From CAYTOF01 sp964439435 (GTDB lineage Bacteria; Bacillota; Clostridia; Oscillospirales; QAMX01): a stretch of DNA of 10,746 nt. Where the stretch lies: NCBI GenBank assembly GCA_964439435.1, contig CAYTOF010000072.1, positions 1 to 10,746 on the forward strand, read 5' to 3'. The translations under genes and the position numbers were made by a program. Under the pieces are notes generated by a model, which saw nothing but the letters and a program-made list of their open reading frames with translations, was not told the origin of the DNA and ran no database searches. This document shows, piece by piece, positions 1-6,231 of this stretch (position 1 is the stretch's first letter; the number at the start of each line of letters is the position of its first letter).

Positions 1-215
1 TCTATCACTTTACTTTTACTCTGTCTAACCTTGCTTTTACTTTGACCGCCCACCCAATCCTCAAGCTGTGACAAACCATGCTTTTTGTCATCTCTTTTCT
101 ATTTTCATTTTAAAGCACAGCGGTTTTCGCAGAACACTTGGGTTTTGGTACCTTGCCGGTCAATATAGCTTATGCTCATGCTTTGAAAGAATTTCATCCT
201 CCCTACAAAATAATG
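1..215. other. Left-edge region without a supported gene
   Basis: I see no credible gene here. The only visible structure is an imperfect direct repeat, CTTTTACTCTG at 13-23 and CTTTTACTTTG at 34-44. The + strand frame starting at base 1 gives a short leucine-rich tail ending at a TGA (43-45). The reverse strand is open from about 95 to the left edge with a lysine/serine-rich translation. Either could be the edge of a neighbouring gene, but neither has enough length or a convincing ribosome binding site to call. Confidence 0.4.
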
Positions 216-244
216 TTGCAATGTGCACTTGTTTGATATATACT
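216..244 (+). promoter_or_regulatory. Probable sigma70-type promoter of the BTAD regulator
   Basis: A TTGCAA (216-221) and a TATACT (239-244) are separated by exactly 17 nt, which matches the optimal spacing for the housekeeping sigma factor. The predicted transcription start is near 251, leaving a leader of about 75 nt before the GTG at 327. An inverted repeat begins inside the -10 box, so a repressor or autoregulator could act here. Called from sequence match only. Confidence 0.55.
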
Positions 245-276
245 TATTGTGCAGTTGTATCACTATTCACAATAAG
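243..276 (+). promoter_or_regulatory. 9-bp inverted repeat overlapping the regulator promoter
   Basis: CTTATTGTG (243-251) and CACAATAAG (268-276) are perfect inverted copies with a 16-nt spacer. The left arm overlaps the end of the -10 box and the predicted start site. It could be an operator for a dimeric protein or, if transcription starts at or before 243, a hairpin in the leader RNA. It does not resemble the TGTAA direct repeats at the two adhesin promoters, so it is probably recognised by something else. Confidence 0.45.
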
Positions 277-326
277 ATAATGTATCTGCACAAATGTTAT
301 AGCTTTCAGACCAAGGAGGTGAAGCT

Positions 327-1568
327 GTGCTGGAGGGGCCAATCCAAGCTGAGATGCTTGGCAATTTTTCTCTACATTATAATGACAAGCCTATCATGCC
401 CTGGCAAAGCCGCACAGGGAAGGCCATAGGCCTGCTTCAATTCTTGATTTTCAACCAAGGGGTGGGGTTTTCCAAAGACAAATTGTTTGAGATCATCTAC
501 AATGACGACTCAGAAATCGATCCGTCAAACACATTTCGCGTCACGATGCATCGCATTAGGCGTATGCTTGTTTCAGCGGGATTGCCTGAGCTTCCGTATA
601 TAACATGCAGAAACGGCATATGCAGTTGGAATGCCGACATACCCTGCCAAGTGGATGCAAGGGAGTTTGAGCAATACATCAAAAAGGCAAGTAATGACAA
701 TCTTTCATCGGAAGAAAAAATCAACGCATACAAAAATGCCTTTGAGTTGTATAAAGGCGAATTTCTTCCTATGGCTTCAGCAGAAAACTGGGTGGCTGTG
801 GAGGCCGTGAGATACAAATCTCTATATTCCGAGTGCATTGCCTCTTTGACAAAGCTTCTCAACAAAATAGGTGATTATGAAACAACCCACGAAATAAACA
901 GCAGAGCCAGCTCCATATACCCATATGACGAAGAGTTTCATGCCGGCAAAATCAAATCGCTTATGGATTTGCGTCGCTACAATGACGCCCATATGGCATT
1001 TGAAAATGTCACCCAGTTGTTTTTTGAGGAACTGGGCATAAAACCCTCAGAAAAGCTCATAGCCCTCCACAAAGAGATTTCTGCAAACATACCCTCTGTT
1101 TCGGAATCCCTCGAGTCCATCAAGGCATATCTCTCCGCAGACGAGAGCGGGGACGGCGCTTATTACTGCAATTTTCTCACCTTTGTCGACAGCTACAGAT
1201 TTGTGATGCGCATAATCGAGCGCAGCGGACAGTCTGTCTACCTCATGCTCTGCTCTTTGACCGATGTTGATGGCAACGAGCTTGAAGGAGATAAACTTGC
1301 GGAAGCCTCCGCAAGTTTGCACACAGCCATAAAATCCTCCCTTCGTCGCGGCGATCTCTACACAAGATACAACCCCAATCAATTTTTGGTGTTGCTGCTC
1401 GGCATAAACAAGGAAAACTGTTCCATCGTGGCGGACCGCATAGTGCGGCGGTACAAGGAGCTCTACACCGGCAGGGGCAGCCGCCTCCGTTATAAGGTCG
1501 TATCCGCTGCCGAATTTCAAAGCGAGAGCGAATCTTTGTCCTTTAAAGCCGGCACCCTCAAATGGTGA
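327..1568 (+). CDS. BTAD/SARP-type transcriptional regulator with degenerate GGDEF-like C-terminus
   Basis: 413 aa, starting at GTG 327, six bases after a perfect AAGGAGGT (313-320). Residues about 5-103 look like an OmpR-type winged helix; the likely recognition helix is DPSNTFRVTMHRIRRML (65-81). Residues about 104-250 match a bacterial transcriptional activation domain (BTAD), an all-helical repeat region, starting at the CQVDAREFEQYI segment and including the characteristic EELGIKPS. The STAND ATPase common in larger SARPs is absent. Residues about 283-396 have the pattern of a GGDEF domain: a hydrophobic strand, then LRRGDLYTRYNPNQF (339-353), then LVLLLG and a helix. The signature GGDEF is replaced by NPNQF, so diguanylate cyclase activity is unlikely. 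I infer a DNA-binding activator whose C-terminus senses a nucleotide or mediates dimerisation. It lies just upstream of, and on the same strand as, the adhesin operons it may control. The BTAD call is firm; the GGDEF-like call is moderate. Confidence 0.85.
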   Translation: MLEGPIQAEMLGNFSLHYNDKPIMPWQSRTGKAIGLLQFLIFNQGVGFSKDKLFEIIYNDDSEIDPSNTFRVTMHRIRRMLVSAGLPELPYITCRNGICSWNADIPCQVDAREFEQYIKKASNDNLSSEEKINAYKNAFELYKGEFLPMASAENWVAVEAVRYKSLYSECIASLTKLLNKIGDYETTHEINSRASSIYPYDEEFHAGKIKSLMDLRRYNDAHMAFENVTQLFFEELGIKPSEKLIALHKEISANIPSVSESLESIKAYLSADESGDGAYYCNFLTFVDSYRFVMRIIERSGQSVYLMLCSLTDVDGNELEGDKLAEASASLHTAIKSSLRRGDLYTRYNPNQFLVLLLGINKENCSIVADRIVRRYKELYTGRGSRLRYKVVSAAEFQSESESLSFKAGTLKW

Positions 1569-1595
1569 AAACGCTTTAGTTATATTATTTTTGAA

Positions 1596-1651
1596 AAATT
1601 TTTCTTAAACTTTCGAATGTAACGCTGTTGTAATATTTTATCGGTTATAAT
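1596..1651 (+). promoter_or_regulatory. Adhesin 1 promoter with SARP-like direct-repeat operator
   Basis: The -10 box is TATAAT (1646-1651) and there is no good -35 hexamer at 16-18 nt, which suggests an activator-dependent promoter. Instead there is TGTAACGCTGTTGTAAT (1618-1634), containing two TGTAA half-sites (1618-1622 and 1629-1633) spaced 11 bp start to start. Further upstream is an AT-rich AAATTTTTC (1596-1604). The same three elements occur at 6081-6137 with the same 11-nt gap between the 17-mer and TATAAT. SARP-family proteins are known to bind heptameric direct repeats spaced about one helical turn next to the -10 region. The gene product at 327-1568 is the natural candidate, by inference. 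Confidence 0.7.
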
Positions 1652-1684
1652 ATAGATAAAAGCACACAAAACAGAAAACAACAC

Positions 1685-1781
1685 GAAAGTATTGAAAGGG
1701 CAAACCTCGGGAAACCGCGGGACGCAAAGCCACAGGAGCCTAAAGCAAAACGCTACGGCAGTCCGGCCGCCACATATTTTC
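1685..1781 (+). promoter_or_regulatory. Cyclic di-GMP-I (GEMM-I) riboswitch 1
   Basis: The GEMM-I landmarks are present in order: GGCAAACC (1699-1706), a GAAA tetraloop (1711-1714), GACGCAAAGCC (1721-1731), GGAGCCTAAA (1735-1744) and the 3' element GGCAGTCCGGCCGCC (1757-1771). The first G of GGCAAACC corresponds to G20 of the Vibrio Vc2 aptamer, which favours c-di-GMP over cGAMP. P1 can form 8 bp: 1685-1692 with 1774-1781. The 3' strand of P1 can alternatively pair with 1796-1802, next to the Shine-Dalgarno at 1803-1808. Ligand binding should therefore free the ribosome site (predicted ON switch, translational). No U-tract terminator is visible downstream. Confidence 0.93.
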
Positions 1782-1798
1782 AAATTCTACTCTCAGAA

Positions 1799-1820
1799 AA
1801 TGAAAGGATGTTGGCAAATG
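1799..1820 (+). promoter_or_regulatory. Ribosome binding site deciding the adhesin 1 start
   Basis: AAAGGA (1803-1808) lies nine bases before ATG 1818. The whole 22-base stretch from 1799 through the ATG is identical to 6601-6622 before adhesin 2, and in both cases a typical signal peptide follows. This fixes the start at 1818 rather than at the in-frame ATGs at 1692 (inside the riboswitch) or 1800 (upstream of the Shine-Dalgarno). Confidence 0.85.
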
Positions 1821-4508
1821 TCAGAAAGAACCTCAAACACAAAATTTAGAAAGATCCTCTCTTCTATTTTGGCGATTACATTTGTGCTTTCCTCTCTTGT
1901 GATCCCGCCGGCCCTTGCGGCGGTCTATCCCGTAAGCGCACCGCAAATCCAATCCGGATACAATCCTCAAAAAACAAGCGAAGACGGAATGGTTTTGACT
2001 TCAAAAAGCATTTCTCCGACTGATGCTGAGAATGTGTTTGACATTGAGCTTAAGATTGTCACGCAAAGCGAACTTGAAACGGTCTCTCTTTCAGAAAATG
2101 CCGCTGTTGTGCTTGTCTTGGACGTGTCCAACAGCATGAAGGAAAACCTCCCCAATGGCGGTGGGCAGAGACTTGCCGCTGCCAAAGCCGCAGCAAATGC
2201 CTTTGTTGACAGCTTCATCTCCGGTGCATCCGGTTCAAAACGCATGATCTCCGTTGTCAAATTTGGCTCAAATGCCGAAAGAGTTGTAAACTGGACAGAC
2301 GCAGCCTCCGCACCCAATGCCACCGCTGTGAAAAACTCCATAACAAGCGATGTGAAAATCAGTTCCAATGAAAATGACGGCGGAACAAATATCGAAGGCG
2401 GCCTACTGCTCGCATATAATCTCATCGGGCAAACCGGCACAGGGCAAGCACTTGAAGGTTTTGCCAAAGAACAACTCTATGTGATTTTGTTGACAGACGG
2501 TGCCCCCACATACCACGTTTCTAAATCTGCCGACAAAACCAGTACCTCCTATATTGACGGTTTCAGAGGCGGAGGCAATGTAGCCAACTACAGCCAAGAC
2601 GTGGTTCCGGCCGAAGCAATGGCTCAAAATGTCCGAAGCCGCGCCACACTTTTCTCCATTGCCTATGCTTCGGGCGACGACATCTGTTATTCTGTGCGGG
2701 AATGGGCCTTCTTTTTTCCCGTTCGGAAGGATACAACGATCCGCCAGTGGTTGACAAGGATTTCAAACGGATATTACAATGCCGACACGGCAAGCGAGCT
2801 TGAAATCTCCTTTGACGACATAAGTTCAGTGATTGGCATCTCCTCAAACGGCGGATTGCTGACAGACCCCATGGGTGAATACATTGAATTCCTCGGTCTA
2901 TCTTCAAGCAATGAACATGTCGTTTTCAACGAAGCCAACAAAACGCTCTACTGGAATGTCGGCAATGACGAAAGCTTTGCAACATCCACAGAAGATGACA
3001 TGACCACCTATACCTACACCCTGAGATACAGAATAAAACTTGATACGGTGGCCATCAGGAACGCCGCCGGTGATGGCGAGTTTAACCCCGATATATACTA
3101 TCCCACAAACGGACCCACGGTTTTCAGCTATACCGTGGATGAATACGAAGGCGAAGAAGTTGTAAACACCGAGACAAGAAGCGTCAATTTGAATGTGCCC
3201 AGCGTGAAAGGTCTCTTTGCAAACTTAGGATTTGCAAAAACAGCCGCCCACAATGTTGATTTAGTTTTAGAAGGCGCAAAGTTCACCCTCGAAAATGCCG
3301 ACGGCACATTGTTGTTGGCTGCAGAGTCCAATGGAAGCGGTGAGGTCTCATTTGCAGGCATTCCACTTGGCGTATACACCTTGGCCGAAGCGGAAGCTCC
3401 CGAAGGATACGACCTTGCGTTGGCATCGGAATACACCGTAGTCGTGGCCCTCGGCTCAGTAGCTGCGATTGTGGACAAGACAACCGAAAGCGAAGTAGAG
3501 GCCATCGAGAGCTTCTCTGTGACAAACATCCTCGAGACCAATCAGAGAAAAATCACAATCAGAAAAGCCTGGGTTGACAACAACAACGCATACGACACCA
3601 GACCTCAAACCATTTCCTTTAGTATAAAGCAAGACGGCAACGATTTCAGATCCGTGGAAATGGATTTTGAAAAATCAGAGATCACAGTCAATGTCCCTGA
3701 TCTGAACCCCGAAACGGGCGTTCCCTATGTTTATACTGTGGTCGAGAACGCTGTGAACGGCTATACAAGTGCTGCCAACAGCGATGGAGATGTTTTTGCT
3801 TTCACAAACAGCCTTGCTCAAAAATCTGTCACTATTTCCGGCACAAAAACCTGGGCAAATGTGCCCCCGGGCACTGTTGTCCCGGACATCACGATAATCT
3901 TGAAACAGGGCAAAGCAGAAGTAAATCGCGCAATGCTGGCATCCGGTACCGCAACATTCAGCTTCTCCTCCGATAAAAACGGCAACCCACTGCCCATGTA
4001 TGACTTATCGACCGGCGCAAAGTATGTCTACTCAGTAGAGGAAGTTGATGTCGACGGTTATGTGACCGCCTATCCCAAAGACACCTTCGACATCGAAAAC
4101 ACCTTCATAGACAAAGAAGACGAAGAAGAAGAAGAAGATACAGATACTTATTCTTACAGGATCATAGCAATTTACTCCAAATATGAAGACGATGTGCTCA
4201 TAAGCACTCATACAGTCACCGGAGATGTTGTTTTGGGAGTGTTCAACCAAGTGGTGGTTGTCAATCCCGCCGATTTTGCGGAGTATAATGGCGAAGAATA
4301 TGAATTCATCGGCGGAGATTTGTCCGCCACCCTGACCAAAGCCAATGAAACAGCTGAAATTGTGCTTAACTACGAGCTTGCGTTAATCGACGACGAACCG
4401 CCCTACAACGGCGCCGACAACAACATGAATTTGTTTGCCGCTCTGTCCACAATCTCAGGTGCGGGGATCATATTGCTCACACTGTCCAAGAAAAGAAAAA
4501 CCATATAA
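1818..4508 (+). CDS. VWA-SpaA-Cna-B cell-wall-anchored adhesin 1
   Basis: 896 aa from ATG 1818. Order of parts: signal peptide (1 to about 35, basic start, hydrophobic core, likely cleavage near PALA-AVYP); von Willebrand A domain (about 95-345) with an intact MIDAS, DVSNS at 102-106, T190 in GGTN and D227 in LLTDGAP; SpaA-like domain (about 466-573) with K474, E524 and N570 as candidate isopeptide residues; two Cna-B domains (576-667 and 668-763) with KAW/KTW lysines, VVEN/VEE glutamates and C-terminal asparagines; an acidic run (766-777); a small beta-rich domain (778-857) that resembles MucBP-type repeats only loosely; then PPYNG (861-865), a hydrophobic helix and KKRK. The architecture is that of pilus-tip-like adhesins that bind host or matrix ligands through the metal site. 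It is controlled by the riboswitch upstream and followed by a terminator and a class B sortase. The binding ligand cannot be told from sequence. Confidence 0.92.
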   Translation: MSERTSNTKFRKILSSILAITFVLSSLVIPPALAAVYPVSAPQIQSGYNPQKTSEDGMVLTSKSISPTDAENVFDIELKIVTQSELETVSLSENAAVVLVLDVSNSMKENLPNGGGQRLAAAKAAANAFVDSFISGASGSKRMISVVKFGSNAERVVNWTDAASAPNATAVKNSITSDVKISSNENDGGTNIEGGLLLAYNLIGQTGTGQALEGFAKEQLYVILLTDGAPTYHVSKSADKTSTSYIDGFRGGGNVANYSQDVVPAEAMAQNVRSRATLFSIAYASGDDICYSVREWAFFFPVRKDTTIRQWLTRISNGYYNADTASELEISFDDISSVIGISSNGGLLTDPMGEYIEFLGLSSSNEHVVFNEANKTLYWNVGNDESFATSTEDDMTTYTYTLRYRIKLDTVAIRNAAGDGEFNPDIYYPTNGPTVFSYTVDEYEGEEVVNTETRSVNLNVPSVKGLFANLGFAKTAAHNVDLVLEGAKFTLENADGTLLLAAESNGSGEVSFAGIPLGVYTLAEAEAPEGYDLALASEYTVVVALGSVAAIVDKTTESEVEAIESFSVTNILETNQRKITIRKAWVDNNNAYDTRPQTISFSIKQDGNDFRSVEMDFEKSEITVNVPDLNPETGVPYVYTVVENAVNGYTSAANSDGDVFAFTNSLAQKSVTISGTKTWANVPPGTVVPDITIILKQGKAEVNRAMLASGTATFSFSSDKNGNPLPMYDLSTGAKYVYSVEEVDVDGYVTAYPKDTFDIENTFIDKEDEEEEEDTDTYSYRIIAIYSKYEDDVLISTHTVTGDVVLGVFNQVVVVNPADFAEYNGEEYEFIGGDLSATLTKANETAEIVLNYELALIDDEPPYNGADNNMNLFAALSTISGAGIILLTLSKKRKTI

Positions 4509-4564
4509 ATAACTCCGATTTGCCGACACGCGCGGTTTAGATGAGTGGAGTTTACACAGACACA

Positions 4565-4607
4565 AACCGGGGGCACAGCTTGAAATACAGCCTGTCCCCG
4601 GTTTTTT
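4565..4607 (+). terminator. Rho-independent terminator between adhesin 1 and sortase
   Basis: AACCGGGG (4565-4572) pairs perfectly with CCCCGGTT (4596-4603). An inner ACAG/CTGT stem follows after a two-base bulge, with a 13-nt loop, and the hairpin runs into six Ts (4602-4607). Only 44 nt separate it from the sortase ATG and I see no promoter there, so sortase expression probably depends on read-through. Confidence 0.88.
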
Positions 4608-4651
4608 CAAAAATCTGACAGGCGCGTGGCGTAAAAGGCAGGTGTTCAACA

Positions 4652-5593
4652 ATGAAAAAAAGAAAATACACAAGATATATAAGATATGGCCTCATGCTCA
4701 TATTTGCCGGTGTTTTTGTCTATTCGGCAGTTATGTTGGTGGGCGAATGGCTTGACAGGCAAAAAAACATTGAGGAGAGAGAGCAGGCGATAGAAGATTT
4801 TTTGGTCTTTGATGACTTTGAAATCCCCGACTACAACGAAACCTCTCCTCCCACAACCCTGTCTCCTGACTCTGCACCCATCGAGTCGTCGGCAACTGCC
4901 CAGACTGTCCCGGGGGCCGTCACCGAACCCGACGCAAGCGAAGATGAAACACAAACAACAACGGCAACAACCGCGAACAAACCCCCGGCACCTCCAAAAC
5001 CGACCTCCATTTGGCCGCAGTTTTCATTGAACTGGACGGCGATGCAAAACACCAACCCCGAAATCTATGGCTGGATCTGGGTGTACAACACCACCATTAG
5101 CTACCCGCTGCTGCACACAACAGACAACGAAAAGTATGTCACAACCGCCTATAACGGAACATACAGCTCCCTTGGCAGCATTTTCCTGGATTACAGGGCC
5201 TCGAAGGACATGACATCTCGAAATTCTATAATATACGGCCACAACGGCAACAACGGCATCAAGTTTGAAGTGTTGCTTTCATACAAGAAGCAGAGTTTTT
5301 ATGAAAATCACAAATACATAAGTATAATCACAAAAGACCAGGGGCTTTTAAAATATGAGATCTTTTCCGCATATATAGTGGATGCATACAGCCCCATATA
5401 TAGGGTGAATTTTTCAGGCGACAATGCCTTTGCTGTCTATCTCAACGATATCAGAGCTAAATCGCTGATAACAACGGATGTTGAAGTGAGCCCAAGTGAC
5501 AATATAGTGACCCTCTCCACCTGTACCAACAACCGCCTGGACAAGGACGAGCGACTTGTCGTCCATGCAAGACTCATGACAGAAACGCCATGA
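4652..5593 (+). CDS. srtB: Class B sortase
   Basis: 313 aa. It is a membrane-bound cysteine transpeptidase expected to cleave a sorting motif on secreted proteins and link them to the cell wall. A basic N-terminus and one membrane helix (about 12-32) give a type II orientation. Residues about 55-118 are a Pro/Thr/Ser-rich linker, followed by the catalytic domain (about 120-308). Catalytic residues are visible: H197 in IIYGHNGN, C291 in TLSTC and R301 in DERLVVHARL. The Cys-to-Arg spacing of ten equals that of Staphylococcus aureus SrtB (C223, R233). The TLSTC motif and the long segment between His and Cys indicate class B, not the class C enzymes usual in pilus loci. The most likely substrate is adhesin 1 (PPYNG motif) just upstream; adhesin 2 is a probable second one. 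The ribosome site is weak (AGGTG, 4640-4644), and the gene lies behind a terminator, consistent with low enzyme-to-substrate stoichiometry. The linker is long for this family. Confidence 0.94.
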   Translation: MKKRKYTRYIRYGLMLIFAGVFVYSAVMLVGEWLDRQKNIEEREQAIEDFLVFDDFEIPDYNETSPPTTLSPDSAPIESSATAQTVPGAVTEPDASEDETQTTTATTANKPPAPPKPTSIWPQFSLNWTAMQNTNPEIYGWIWVYNTTISYPLLHTTDNEKYVTTAYNGTYSSLGSIFLDYRASKDMTSRNSIIYGHNGNNGIKFEVLLSYKKQSFYENHKYISIITKDQGLLKYEIFSAYIVDAYSPIYRVNFSGDNAFAVYLNDIRAKSLITTDVEVSPSDNIVTLSTCTNNRLDKDERLVVHARLMTETP

Positions 5594-5624
5594 CTGTTCA
5601 ATATATAAAGAAAGGGTGACGGAC

Positions 5625-6047
5625 ATGAACAACGCTCCCAAACGCTATTCGCCCAATATCTTCAGTGTCTGTGTTGACAACCTTGACACAGACAGCACCT
5701 CTATACGCCTCTTTCATTGTTACAGTGACACCGCTTTGGTTTTTTCAGAGCTTGGAGGCCTCTTGTTCCATATAGATAGGATGTTTGACAGCATCTGTTT
5801 TCCGCAAGCCAGCACAGAAATCAGAAGCTTTACCAGAAAGCCCGTTGAAAAATGTCTTGTACCGGACAAACACCGCGATGAGGCGGATGTGCTTGCACAG
5901 CGGGGTAAGCTTGCAACTTTTCATGTGCATGTCCAGTTTCGTCAATCCTCAACTTGGCAGGGATATGTTTCTTGGGTTGAGGGCAAAAAGTCACGGCGAT
6001 TTAAAAGTGAACTAGAGCTGTTAAAGCTCATCGACAGCGCTTTATGA
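5625..6047 (+). CDS. 140-aa protein of unknown function with TWQG/LELLKLIDSAL domain
   Basis: I do not recognise a named family. ATG 5625 is preferred over GTG 5616 because GAAAGGG (5610-5616) then sits eight bases upstream. It begins 31 nt after the sortase stop, so the two are probably co-transcribed. There is no signal peptide or membrane segment, so a cytoplasmic protein is expected. The first ~95 residues have no recognisable motif. The last ~45 residues (FHVHVQFRQSSTWQG... to ...FKSELELLKLIDSAL) are shared with the 63-aa protein at 6232-6423: the matching features are an FxVH strand, TWQG, a further strand ending in W, and a C-terminal helix LELLKLIDSAL. A beta-strand/helix fold is likely. 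The context suggests a role in regulating or assembling the adhesin system, but no function can be assigned. The final codons (IDSAL and stop) lie inside a terminator hairpin. Confidence 0.75.
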   Translation: MNNAPKRYSPNIFSVCVDNLDTDSTSIRLFHCYSDTALVFSELGGLLFHIDRMFDSICFPQASTEIRSFTRKPVEKCLVPDKHRDEADVLAQRGKLATFHVHVQFRQSSTWQGYVSWVEGKKSRRFKSELELLKLIDSAL

Positions 6048-6058
6048 GCGCTGTCTTT
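6033..6058 (+). terminator. Rho-independent terminator overlapping the end of the 140-aa gene
   Basis: GACAGCGC (6033-6040) and GCGCTGTC (6048-6055) form a perfect 8-bp stem with a 7-nt loop, followed directly by TTTT and an AT-rich stretch. The 5' arm encodes part of the C-terminal IDSAL and the TGA stop (6045-6047) lies in the loop. It should end the sortase transcript before the next promoter. Confidence 0.88.
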
Positions 6059-6080
6059 TAATTTATTAGAGATAATCATC

Positions 6081-6137
6081 AAATTTTTCCTTGTTTTTTG
6101 CTTTGTAACGCTGTTGTAATGCACCATGCTTTATAAT
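6081..6137 (+). promoter_or_regulatory. Second promoter with the same SARP-like operator
   Basis: TGTAACGCTGTTGTAAT (6104-6120) is identical over 17 bases to 1618-1634, with the same 11-nt gap to TATAAT (6132-6137). An AAATTTTTC (6081-6089) lies 14 nt upstream of the 17-mer, against 13 nt in the first promoter. The half-sites read TTGTAAC and TTGTAAT, 11 bp apart. The predicted transcript starts near 6144 and would carry the 63-aa gene, riboswitch 2 and adhesin 2, since I see no terminator between them. The sequence between the 17-mer and the -10 box differs between the two promoters, so the match is not just a long duplicated block. Confidence 0.7.
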
Positions 6138-6231
6138 GAGCTTAAGATTAGTAGCAATATAATCTACACGAGAAAACACAAACGAATAAATGACTGTTGA
6201 AAACAATTCAAAGAAGAGTGGGGAGTTGCGC

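Noticed and set aside
1..95. Possible ends of neighbouring genes (leucine-rich tail ending at 45 on +; open frame running off the left edge on -)
   Set aside because: Too short to judge and no convincing start signals; could be tested only with sequence to the left.
68..280. Short + strand open frame upstream of the regulator
   Set aside because: No ribosome site, low-complexity translation, and it runs through the regulator promoter.
1569..1615. Terminator after the regulator gene
   Set aside because: The region is AT-rich with an AAAAATTTTT palindrome but has no stable stem with a usable loop.
1699..1706. cGAMP-selective GEMM-Ib variant
   Set aside because: Both aptamers have G at the position equivalent to G20 of Vc2; cGAMP-preferring variants typically carry A there.
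1692..1817. N-terminal extension of adhesin 1 from ATG 1692
   Set aside because: This stretch is the riboswitch and ribosome site. The reading frame is open by chance; ATG 1818 has a good Shine-Dalgarno and is followed at once by a signal peptide.
4118..4140. GAA trinucleotide run as a phase-variation tract
   Set aside because: Changes in unit number would alter only the count of glutamates, not the reading frame.
5616..5624. GTG start for the 140-aa protein
   Set aside because: The GTG overlaps the Shine-Dalgarno needed for initiation; ATG 5625 is correctly spaced.
6158..6163. Second TATAAT as the promoter of the second operon
   Set aside because: No -35-like sequence at proper distance and no counterpart in the first promoter; the TATAAT at 6132 keeps the 11-nt spacing to the shared 17-mer.
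6190..6231. Earlier ATG for the 63-aa protein
   Set aside because: No ribosome binding site precedes it, whereas ATG 6232 has GGGGAG at proper spacing.
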